Assembly (NCBI GenBank): GCA_051010395.1
Contig: JBPCVQ010000018.1
Span: 1 to 11,559 of the forward strand
From: JANQPX01 sp051010395
GTDB taxonomy: Bacteria > Pseudomonadota > Alphaproteobacteria > Geminicoccales > Geminicoccaceae
Direction of reading: 5' to 3'
Length of the DNA stretch: 11,559 bases
The notes under the pieces are model-generated. The model saw only the letters and a program-made list of their open reading frames with translations, ran no database searches and was not told the origin of the DNA. Position 1 is the first letter of the stretch. Every line of letters starts with the position of its first letter. A program made the translations under genes and the position numbers. Positions 1 to 6,500 of this stretch are shown piece by piece.

Positions 1-1
1 G

Positions 2-277
2 CACAGCACCGGCGGCAAACCGATCCTCGGGCGTATGTCGAAACGCGGCAGCAAGTATTTACGCATGTTGTTCATTCAGGGCGCTCGTATCCTGTTGATG
101 CGCCCCTGCAATTGGCAAAAGCTGAGCTTTGGGCCTTGGCTGAAGCAAGCTGCATCGCGGCTACACAACAATAAGCTGGCGGTCGCTCTCGCCAACAAGC
201 TGGCCCGGATTGTCTGGAGCGTGCTTCGGCATGGTAGGCCATTCGATCAGCACCAAGGCATGCCCACGGCTATCTGA
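2..277 (+). pseudogene. IS110-family (IS1111-like) transposase, C-terminal fragment cut by the window edge
   Basis: The reading frame is open from base 2 to a TGA at 275-277, about 91 residues. It carries the hallmark C-terminal block of IS110-family transposases: GGKPILGRMSKRGSKYLRML, followed by a QGAR motif and then HNNKLAVALANKLARIVWSVL. In this family the block belongs to the Transposase_20 domain, which works with an N-terminal RuvC-like DEDD domain in RNA-guided recombination. The N-terminal domain would lie left of base 1, so it is unknown whether the gene is intact upstream. The C-terminus matches the normal family end, so the gene is not truncated on this side. The first ATG in frame is at 35, but homology clearly starts before it, so it is not the true start. 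Confidence 0.85.
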
Positions 278-535
278 TCGGCCAAGTCAACCAAGTTAAC
301 GCCCAACAAGTTCGCGACTGAGCATGCGATGGAACGGATGAACTTACGCACCGAAAGTCTGATGACCTCACTGGTTGCTTGTCAATCTCGAGAGTAAGGA
401 GACCAAGCTGCGTGCGTATGCCCCATCAAGGCCACGGCCCAAGAGCCGAAAAAACAGGCCTGATACATAATAGCGACATCCGCTATCCAGGGCATTCTCT
501 CTTGCGGAACGCGGCCGATCCATACACATGAGGTC
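278..535 (+). other. Probable 3' flank of the IS110/IS1111 element, possible bridge-RNA region
   Basis: These bases directly follow the IS110-type transposase and carry no plausible gene. In the IS1111 subgroup the long non-coding end lies downstream of the transposase and encodes the structured guide (bridge/seek) RNA; that is established family knowledge. The sequence shows two compact hairpins: CGGC 435-438 with GCCG 445-448, followed by six A, and ATAGCG 470-475 with CGCTAT 481-486 on a 5-base loop. The exact right end of the element cannot be placed from one copy; my estimate is near 520-545. Assignment as bridge RNA is inference from position and folding only. Confidence 0.35.
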
Positions 536-587
536 AGGGTGCTGTCGGAGGGAAAGAGCCAGCTATTTCATAAGGTTGAGGAAGCCT

Positions 588-614
588 GGGTGTTGAATTC
601 GGGAATCAACACCC
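588..614. repeat. Perfect 9-bp hairpin
   Basis: GGGTGTTGA at 588-596 is perfectly complementary to TCAACACCC at 606-614 around a 9-base loop. A smaller hairpin follows, CAGTT 622-626 with AACTG 636-640. No T-run follows either one, so a standard terminator is not supported. They lie between the IS110 end and the first complete gene. Confidence 0.6.
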
Positions 615-694
615 CGGTCAACAGTTCTTGCCTTCAACTGTCGGCCGGCAAGATGGCTTGCGGTCCTCTGCAACCAGCTGATGGACAGCCAATC

Positions 695-764
695 AGCACA
701 CCCGACAGCAGGCCGGCAAAGCCGAGCCCTTGGGCGATGCCTTGACGCTGCTGTCGGGTGTGCT
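695..764. repeat. Perfect 17-bp inverted repeat with 36-base spacer
   Basis: AGCACACCCGACAGCAG at 695-711 is exactly reverse-complementary to CTGCTGTCGGGTGTGCT at 748-764. The 36-base spacer is itself able to fold (GCCC at 726-729 with GGGC at 732-735). Part of the arm, GCTGTCGG, occurs a third time at 541-548. The reading frames through it on both strands match no family I recognise. It could be a transposon end, a recombination site, or a fossil of two inverted copies of one sequence. Confidence 0.6.
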
Positions 765-1192
765 CGATCCGACCATGGTGACACTCGACAGTGCTATCCT
801 CAGGTGCAGTGATTTTGCCTTCGATCATACTGTCCGCCGCCATCGTATCCTGCTCTATATCGAACCCTCCTAATACGGAGACGGTAGTCATCAACGCACC
901 GGCCCTCGATTATCTGCGCCAGCATGCCCTGGCTGGATCGGCGAACCGATAGGGATATCTTAGCAGGTTGTTGTAGTTTGCACCGTACAAAACCAATATT
1001 TGAGACCCGTCTGATGAGCGTTCTGTCAGGTTAGGCAATCTTGTTTCTAATCCCCAAAACAATCGCGCCTGCGTTTTTCCAGCGTAATTTGCGCACGATG
1101 TGACGATTATCTCTGTCGAAGCCACATGTATTGTAGAGGTGATTTGCGGCAATATTGGGTTTCAGATAAGGATACCCGGTCAGATTGTGCCC

Positions 1193-2485
1193 ATGTCGGA
1201 ACCGATATCCATGAGCAAGTATAAATTTGGGGCCGATCTCTTAGCGTCGGCGACGATGCCGAAGACCAACGAGACACGGCAGGAGCCGATCAGAATAGGT
1301 GTGCTTGCGCCGTTCACGGGTGTTCAATCTTCCTGGGGTTTGCCGGGTTTCCATGCCTGTTTGATCTGGGCCAATCGAGTCAATGCGGCAGGCGGGCTGC
1401 AACTTGGTGCTGTTCGATACCGCGTAGAGATCATGGCATTCGATGATCAATATGACCCTGCGCGTGCCCTGATAGGTGCTCGGCGTCTGGTTCAGGAAGA
1501 CGGGGTCAAGCTGTTGTTGATGCTCGGTGGCGATACCATTCCAGCAATTGCCGATCTGTTGACACGCAACAAAGTCCTGGCAACCACGTTGTTGCCGAGC
1601 GATCTAACGCCGGACATCCCTTATCTGATCGCTCCTTGCGAGGTGCATCCGATCTATGTGGTCACCGGTGTCGACTGGCTGGCGGAGAACCGGCCAGAAC
1701 TCAAGACGGCCGCGATCTGCGCACAAAAGGACGCGCTTGGGTTGCCATCGGTTGCGACCTATCGCGCTGCCTTCGAGGCTGCAGGTATCGATGTCGTCAA
1801 GGAGATCCTCTTCCCAGGAGATCTCAAGGACGTGGATGCCATGGTCGAAGTGCTGATGGAGCACGATCCCGACATCCTATGCTGGGACACGGCCTACGAG
1901 CCCTTTGTTCAAGAGCTGAGCGCCGCGGCGTTTCGTGCTGGTTTCAAGGGCCAGCTTCTTTCCTGCACATGCGACAATTACCCGGCATTGGTGGCACGGA
2001 CCAGCACCGACTTCATGGAAGGATTCATCTTTCAATTTCCTGATCTCGACGACCCGGCCATGAATGATCCACGCATAGCTTTCGAGAATCCGAAGGAGTT
2101 TTATGAGGAGTTCAACATGCATTACCCCGGCGAATGGAGCGCCGTGCCCTGGGAGTATTTCTCGATCCTCGAGATCTGGCGACGTGCCGTGGAACAGACG
2201 GAAACAGTGGCTTCGGTTGCGGTGCTCAACTCCATGAAGACCGATGGTTTCGCCTTCAATGCTTTCGGAGAGGCGAGATGGTGGGGGCAGGAGCTATTTG
2301 GAATCGACAATGCACTCGTCGGTTCGTGGCCGGTGGTGCGGATTGAAAACGGCAAGGCGCGGATTGTGGAATTTCGCTCTATTCTCGATTGGTGGGATCG
2401 TCATGGCGAGATTCTGCTGCGCCATATGCAAGCTTATGGTCAGATGTGGGATCAGCGCGTGGAGCGGCATCTTCCCAGGCATTGA
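1193..2485 (+). CDS. Liv/urea-amide type substrate-binding protein homologue without signal peptide
   Basis: This is a Peripla_BP_6-type binding protein (the AmiC/LivJ/UrtA/FmdD superfamily). From EPIRIGVLAPFTG to the C-terminus it aligns almost without gaps to the exported protein encoded at 5082-6383. Shared blocks include LLPSDL, DALGLPSVATY, DFMEGFIFQFPD, FGIDNALVG and AYGQMW; by eye, half or more of the positions are identical. The striking difference is the N-terminus: no candidate start (GTG 1100, ATG 1193, 1211 or 1256) gives a hydrophobic leader, twin-arginine motif or lipobox. No start has a good ribosome site; 1193 is a compromise and gives 430 residues. The homology begins where the mature exported protein begins. 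Either the protein is a cytosolic ligand sensor, as AmiC is, or the leader was lost in a rearrangement. It converges on the gntR gene, 33 bases away. Confidence 0.85.
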   Translation: MSEPISMSKYKFGADLLASATMPKTNETRQEPIRIGVLAPFTGVQSSWGLPGFHACLIWANRVNAAGGLQLGAVRYRVEIMAFDDQYDPARALIGARRLVQEDGVKLLLMLGGDTIPAIADLLTRNKVLATTLLPSDLTPDIPYLIAPCEVHPIYVVTGVDWLAENRPELKTAAICAQKDALGLPSVATYRAAFEAAGIDVVKEILFPGDLKDVDAMVEVLMEHDPDILCWDTAYEPFVQELSAAAFRAGFKGQLLSCTCDNYPALVARTSTDFMEGFIFQFPDLDDPAMNDPRIAFENPKEFYEEFNMHYPGEWSAVPWEYFSILEIWRRAVEQTETVASVAVLNSMKTDGFAFNAFGEARWWGQELFGIDNALVGSWPVVRIENGKARIVEFRSILDWWDRHGEILLRHMQAYGQMWDQRVERHLPRH

Positions 2486-2518
2486 CGCGGGGGACCTTGG
2501 AATGTCTCGGACACGCAG

Positions 2519-3286
2519 TCAGAAGTTGCCCATCAACTCTTGATGGAAGTCGGCGAGCGCCAACCGCGTTTGCTCGACGGCGGCTTCGATATTCCGGCTG
2601 CTGATGGCGGTGCATAATGCGCGGTTACGGGCCGCTCGCTCGCGAATTCGGCCTGGCGAGAGTGAGCGGCGCTGCTTGACGGCCCAATCAGCACTTCCCC
2701 CTACTCTTATTGCCAAGCTGAAAATGGCGAGCAGCAATGGATTGCGAGCGCCTGACGCCAGATGAAGCCGCAATTCATCATCGAGCTTTGCAAAAGCCTC
2801 GCCATCACTGACAATCCCACCGAAGCCTTGTTGAATGTCGCCCATACGTTCGATGTCGCGGCTGGTCATGTTCAACACAGCGAGACGGATGAGTTCCGGC
2901 TCGACGATGGAGCGGACGACGCAATATTCGAGCGGACTGGTGGTCTCCGTCAGCTCGTTGATGTTCAACGCCAAATGACCGTCTTGATCGCTGGGCGGCT
3001 TTGGTGGTCGGTAGCGCACGACCGAGCCACTGCCGGGGCGTCGCTCGATCACCGCATGACGTTCCAGAAGGGAAAGCGCATTGCGCACCGTTTCTCTTGA
3101 AACCGCAAAATTCTTGGCGACGTCGCGCTCCGCCGGCAGGCGGGTGCCGAAGGGGTATTGCTGACTTGCAATCCTGGCAAATATCTCATCAGCAAGATCG
3201 CGTGCCAGTCCTGAAAGTGGAGGACTGCTCGTGTCCTCCTTCCAAGGTACCTGTGGTGTCTCGGTCATGATTTGGTCATGGATCAC
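2519..3286 (-). CDS. GntR-family transcriptional regulator, FadR/FCD subfamily
   Basis: A DNA-binding repressor or activator with an N-terminal winged helix (about residues 27-92; RLPAERDVAKNFAVSRETVRNALSLLE type, ending in RRPGSGSVV) and a C-terminal FCD effector domain (about 115-250). In FCD domains an Asp and three His often bind a metal that contacts the ligand. Here D169/D170 and H175 (DDELRLHL) are present, but the positions of the two later histidines appear to be N221 (NRALCTAI) and A243 (TRLAL), so metal binding is doubtful. The GTG at 3286 gives 255 residues; an ATG at 3268 would give 249 and fits the family start as well. Neither has a clear ribosome site. The gene lies 74 bases downstream of tmm on the same strand, so it is probably co-transcribed with it and is the likely local regulator of tmm and the divergent importer operon. 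Confidence 0.9.
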   Translation of the reverse strand: MIHDQIMTETPQVPWKEDTSSPPLSGLARDLADEIFARIASQQYPFGTRLPAERDVAKNFAVSRETVRNALSLLERHAVIERRPGSGSVVRYRPPKPPSDQDGHLALNINELTETTSPLEYCVVRSIVEPELIRLAVLNMTSRDIERMGDIQQGFGGIVSDGEAFAKLDDELRLHLASGARNPLLLAIFSLAIRVGGSADWAVKQRRSLSPGRIRERAARNRALCTAISSRNIEAAVEQTRLALADFHQELMGNF

Positions 3287-3319
3287 CGATCATTCTGCCG
3301 TCTTGAAGTTCAGGTGATC
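3270..3319. promoter_or_regulatory. Candidate operator elements at the gntR start
   Basis: ATTTGGTC at 3270-3277 is the reverse complement of the GACCAAAT half-sites found upstream of tmm. GATCACC 3281-3287 and GGTGATC 3313-3319 form an inverted repeat that spans the gntR start. This would suit autoregulation by the GntR protein, but the match is by eye and the elements are short. Confidence 0.3.
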
Positions 3320-3347
3320 GCAATACCATGCTCTCACGTCGAAGCAA

Positions 3348-3356
3348 GGGGGGGGG
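3348..3356. repeat. Run of nine G between tmm and gntR
   Basis: Nine consecutive G (C on the coding strand of the flanking genes) lie just past the tmm stop codon and 62 bases before the gntR start. Such tracts slip during replication, but this one is intergenic. It could alter only transcript structure or gntR translation, not a reading frame. Confidence 0.5.
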
Positions 3357-3360
3357 TCGC

Positions 3361-4725
3361 CTATATTTTCCCGCTGGCTGATTCCGTACCGAGATAGGCC
3401 TCCAGCGAATCATCCAGGGCATCGGTCCAGGGGGTATGATGTGCAGGTGCTTGGGTGCCGGTCATCGGCGAGGCATAGCCGTGATCGCGGAATGTCATGA
3501 TCCCCTGCTTCTTGTGCTTTTTCCATTGGAAGAACGCCTCATTCGCCGCATCGATATCGAAGCTTGGATAATCGGTCTCGGCGATCAGCTCTCCTGTGTA
3601 GTCACCTTGGTAGCGGATCGCGTCGTAGTCGTCCTCACCAGCATCTTCACGCGCGATCCGATCCTCGACATCGGCCCGCATCGCCGCTTCGCCGGGAACG
3701 TCGATCCGGCCCATGATGACATCGCGCGCCCACCAGGCCTGGGCGTCGAACATGTTGAACGTGTACCACTGATCCTGCATGCCAAGGTAAAAAAGCTTGG
3801 GATTCTTGACCCATGCGACGCCCTTGTAGAGATCAGCCGTTGCCAGCCGGTTGGTGGTGCGCAACTTCAGATCGTCGGCCATGAACGGGAAGTGGTGCAG
3901 ATAGCCGGTGCAAAGGATGATCGCGTCCACGTCGGCCGTCGAGCCATCCTTGAAGGTCGCCGTCTTGCCCTCGACCTTTTGCAGCAGCGGGACTTCTTTC
4001 CAGTTGCCGGGCCAATCGAAGCCCATCGGCGCCGTACGATGGCTGACCGTCACGGACTTGCAGCCATATTTCCAGCATTGCGAGCCGATGTCCTCTGCTG
4101 AATAACTGGTGCCGATGAGCAGGATATCCTTGTTCTTGAACTCCACGGCGTCGCGAAAGTCATGGGCGTGCAGCACGCGGCCTTGATAGGTCTCGAACCC
4201 TGGGAAATAGGGTACGTTGGGCGTGGAGAAATGGCCACTGGCGCAGATCACGTGATCGTAGTCGTCGACGATCTCCCTGTCGTTCACCAAGTCCTGCATC
4301 ACGACCCGGAACATGCCTCTCGCATCATCGTAGTCGACCCGCCTGCAACTGTGGCGGAACTTGATCAGGTCACGAATACCGGCTTTGTCGACGCGTCCTT
4401 TGATGTAGTCGAACAGAACGGCGCGCGGCGGATAGGAAGCGATCGGCCGGCCGAAATGCTCCTCGAACGTGTAGTCGGCAAATTCCAGGCCTTCCTTGGG
4501 CCCGTTCGACCAGAGGTAACGATACATAGAGCCATGAACCGGCTCGCCATATTCATCCAGCCCGGTCCGCCATGTGTAGTTCCAAAGGCCGCCCCAATCA
4601 TCCTGTTTCTCGAAGCAGGTGATCTCTGGAATATCAGCCCCCTTAGCGGCAGCGGACTGGAAAGCACGTAGTTGTGCGAGCCCAGATGGACCGGCGCCGA
4701 TGATGGCGATTTTCTTCTTGGACAC
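3361..4725 (-). CDS. tmm: Flavin-containing trimethylamine monooxygenase (Tmm)
   Basis: A 454-residue, class B flavin monooxygenase that uses FAD, NADPH and O2 to oxidise trimethylamine to its N-oxide in the cytoplasm; characterised homologues also oxidise dimethyl sulfide and indole. FAD motif GxGxxG is at residues 10-15 (GAGPSG). The FMO signature is at 180-190 (YQGRVLHAHDF), with Y in place of the usual first F. The NADPH-binding GTSYSAEDIG is at 205-214; its Tyr208 corresponds to the tyrosine studied in Roseovarius Tmm. Long blocks match Ruegeria Tmm as I recall it, including WNYTWRTGLDE, SMYRYLWSNGPKEGLEFADY, ASYPPRAVLFDYI and YLGMQDQW. The start is GTG with an AAGGGGG ribosome site upstream (CCCCCTT at 4731-4737 on the plus strand). 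It is transcribed divergently from a Liv-type importer rather than next to tmoXWV/tdm. Family assignment is firm; the natural substrate here is inferred. Confidence 0.93.
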   Translation of the reverse strand: MSKKKIAIIGAGPSGLAQLRAFQSAAAKGADIPEITCFEKQDDWGGLWNYTWRTGLDEYGEPVHGSMYRYLWSNGPKEGLEFADYTFEEHFGRPIASYPPRAVLFDYIKGRVDKAGIRDLIKFRHSCRRVDYDDARGMFRVVMQDLVNDREIVDDYDHVICASGHFSTPNVPYFPGFETYQGRVLHAHDFRDAVEFKNKDILLIGTSYSAEDIGSQCWKYGCKSVTVSHRTAPMGFDWPGNWKEVPLLQKVEGKTATFKDGSTADVDAIILCTGYLHHFPFMADDLKLRTTNRLATADLYKGVAWVKNPKLFYLGMQDQWYTFNMFDAQAWWARDVIMGRIDVPGEAAMRADVEDRIAREDAGEDDYDAIRYQGDYTGELIAETDYPSFDIDAANEAFFQWKKHKKQGIMTFRDHGYASPMTGTQAPAHHTPWTDALDDSLEAYLGTESASGKI

Positions 4726-5081
4726 GGAGGCCCCCTTTCCTTAGTCATGCGGTCTGTTTTGCAAGACCAAATCAGACCAAATTTTTCCAATTCTGCCTTT
4801 TCAATGGTCCGGTTGCAACCAAATAAGTCGAGAGCGTTGACAGCTGTGAGATTGTCTACAGTTTTCATAAGCCACCTTGCATATTGTCGAAAGATGGGTA
4901 CCCTGGCTGAAATGAATTATTGACAAGATCTGAATTGGTTGAAATTGGCCTGATCTTGGTAGCAATGCGAGGCCGGTCGATGACCAGCGGGCAAAGGTTA
5001 GGGACCTGAGCCCCCAGGTTCGATTTGGGCACCAAGACCTCGGATCGAGACTGCAAAACAAACAAAGGAGGGAGGAACATC
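4726..5081. promoter_or_regulatory. Divergent control region between tmm and importer operon
   Basis: These 356 bases hold both promoters. Visible elements are: direct repeat AGACCAAAT at 4764-4772 and 4774-4782, with centres 10 bases apart; a third ACCAAAT at 4818-4824 attached to the 10-bp palindrome GGTTGCAACC (4811-4820); GGTC-GAT-GACC at 4975-4985; and TTGG-GCA-CCAA at 5025-5035, which resembles the TNGTNNNACNA operator style of FadR-type regulators with two mismatches. TTGACA occurs on the plus strand at 4837-4842 and 4920-4925, but I find no convincing -10 box at proper spacing. The binding-protein gene has a strong ribosome site at 5065-5075. Assignment of any element to the GntR protein is inference. 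Confidence 0.5.
4764..4782 (-). repeat. Tandem AGACCAAAT half-sites upstream of tmm
   Basis: Two exact 9-base copies are separated by one base, 39 bases upstream of the tmm start. A 10-base period places both on the same DNA face, as expected for protein binding. A third ACCAAAT occurs at 4818-4824 and an inverse copy (ATTTGGTC) at the gntR start, 3270-3277. Confidence 0.5.
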
Positions 5082-6383
5082 ATGCTCGCGAAATTTCTCA
5101 AAGGCGGTGTTAACCGTCGCAGTTTTCTGGCTTCGACAGCCGCCGTTGCCGGTGCAGGTTCGTTGAACTCCGGTCTGTCCCGCCAAGTTCTTGCCGATGA
5201 TGAAACGCTGAAGATCGGTTTTCTGGCACCCTTGACCGGACCTGTTGCTGCCTGGGGCAAGCCCGGGCTGGACGGCTGTCAGATCTGGGCCGAGACGATC
5301 AATGCCGCGGGTGGTATTCAGCTCGCCGACGGCGCGCGGAAGGTCGAATTCATCGGTTATGACAACGAGTACGATCCAGCGAAGGCACGTACCGGGGCGA
5401 CCAAGCTTATCCGCGAAGATGGGGTCAAGTTCGTCATGATGCTGGGCGGGGATACCTGGCCCGGTGTGCAGCCCGTGGCCGACAAGACCGGCATGCTGTT
5501 TTCGACACTTCTGCCGTCCGATCTCTCGCCCGAAACGACGACCCTGGTGGCGCCCGCCGAGGTGCATCCGGTCTACAATGTCACAGGTGTCGAGTGGCTC
5601 GCCGAGAACAAGCCGGATCTCAAGTCCGCCGTGATGTGTGCCCAGGACGATGCGCTTGGCCTGCCGTCGGTGGCGACCTATCTCGCCGCGTTCGAAGCAG
5701 CCGGCATCGAGATGCAATCCGATCCCGTCCTATTCGACCCGGCAACCACCGATTTCGCACCTGTCGTGACCAAGCTGATCGCGGACAGCCCCGATATCGT
5801 CTGCCTGGATACCTGTTATTCCGATTATGTGCACCCGATATGCGAGCAGCTTTTCCAGCAGGGTTACGCGGGACAGATCATCTCGTGCACCGCCGACTTC
5901 TACGATCAGATGATCGAAAAGACCTCGAAGGAATTCATGGAAGGGTTCATCTTCCAGTTCCCGGATTTCGATGATCCCGCGCTCAACGATGAGATGATCA
6001 ATTTCGAAGAGCCCAACACATTCTTCGAGACCTATAACGAGCGTCATCCCGGCGAATGGGGGGCTGTGAGCTGGGAATACGCCTCGATCATGGATCTTTG
6101 GAAGGCGGCCGCCGAGAAGGCCGGCTCAGCCGAACCGGACGCTGTGCTCGCTGCGATGACCGACGGCGGCAAGGGTGCGCATGCGTTCGGCGAGGCCGAA
6201 TGGTGGGGTGAAGATCTCTTCGGTATCGACAATGCTCTGGTCGGCAATTGGCCGGTGGTGGTGATCGAGGATGGCAAGGCGCGGATCAAGGGCTTCAAAT
6301 CGATCCCCGAATGGTACGCCAAGCATGGCGATCTCCTGAAGAACCACATGGAGGCCTATGGGCAGATGTGGACCCAACGCTAG
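5082..6383 (+). CDS. ABC transporter substrate-binding protein, Liv/urea-amide type, Tat-exported
   Basis: A 433-residue periplasmic ligand-binding protein that delivers substrate to the LivHM-like permease encoded next to it. The N-terminus has a twin-arginine leader: NRRSFLA at residues 11-17, a small hydrophobic stretch (STAAVAGAG), and probable cleavage after VLA at residue 38. The mature part opens with ETLKIGFLAPLTG, typical of the Peripla_BP_6 fold, and ends AYGQMWTQR. The start is set by a strong AAGGAGGGAGG site (5065-5075) six bases before the ATG. It is first in the operon and followed by a 117-base gap, a usual arrangement when the binding protein is made in excess. The superfamily includes importers of branched-chain amino acids, urea and short-chain amides; the ligand cannot be read from sequence. 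The divergent tmm gene points to an amine or amide-like nitrogen compound. A leaderless close homologue lies at 1193-2485. Confidence 0.93.
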   Translation: MLAKFLKGGVNRRSFLASTAAVAGAGSLNSGLSRQVLADDETLKIGFLAPLTGPVAAWGKPGLDGCQIWAETINAAGGIQLADGARKVEFIGYDNEYDPAKARTGATKLIREDGVKFVMMLGGDTWPGVQPVADKTGMLFSTLLPSDLSPETTTLVAPAEVHPVYNVTGVEWLAENKPDLKSAVMCAQDDALGLPSVATYLAAFEAAGIEMQSDPVLFDPATTDFAPVVTKLIADSPDIVCLDTCYSDYVHPICEQLFQQGYAGQIISCTADFYDQMIEKTSKEFMEGFIFQFPDFDDPALNDEMINFEEPNTFFETYNERHPGEWGAVSWEYASIMDLWKAAAEKAGSAEPDAVLAAMTDGGKGAHAFGEAEWWGEDLFGIDNALVGNWPVVVIEDGKARIKGFKSIPEWYAKHGDLLKNHMEAYGQMWTQR

Positions 6384-6500
6384 TGGGATGTTCACATCAT
6401 GGACTCGGACTGTCATTGCCGGGATCGACGGTTTGCGTCCAAGGTTTGATGAGGTCTTTGGGGGAGCGGTCCGCTAGCGCTCAGTGTCTGAGGCCCCTCA
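6384..6500 (+). promoter_or_regulatory. Gap between binding protein and permease with dyads before the livH start
   Basis: A spacer of 117 bases in an otherwise overlapping operon. It contains AGCG-GTC-CGCT at 6465-6475 and CTGAGG-CC-CCTCAG at 6488-6501. The second dyad includes TGAGG (6489-6493), the only ribosome-site candidate for the GTG at 6501, and overlaps the start codon. Folding could lower permease translation relative to the binding protein. No T-run follows, so a full terminator is not supported. Confidence 0.35.

Larger units (their letters stand above)
536..1192. other. Gene-poor stretch between IS110 flank and first binding-protein gene
   Basis: Apart from the inverted repeats at 588-614, 622-640 and 695-764, and a small hairpin at 782-793 (CACT/AGTG), I see nothing I can name here. 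Short open frames exist on both strands (plus 682-873, minus 634-891), but they have no ribosome binding site and no recognisable domain. The frame of the downstream binding-protein gene stays open upstream to a GTG at 1100, but that extension has no hydrophobic leader and no similarity to the paralogue. The region looks like mobile-element debris. Confidence 0.5.

Noticed and set aside
634..891. Minus-strand frame of about 85 codons with fairly G/C-rich third positions
   Set aside because: It runs through the 17-bp inverted repeat, so both strands give similar-looking peptides there, and it has no ribosome site and no recognisable domain.
4920..4965. Sigma-70 promoter starting at TTGACA 4920
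   Set aside because: The -35 is perfect, but at 16-18 base spacing the -10 is poor (AATTGG); TAGCAAT at 4960 is too far away. Mentioned in the control region but not called as a promoter.
4998..5717. Long minus-strand frame opposite the exported binding-protein gene
   Set aside because: Shadow of a strongly supported gene; high-GC codon use commonly leaves an open antisense frame.
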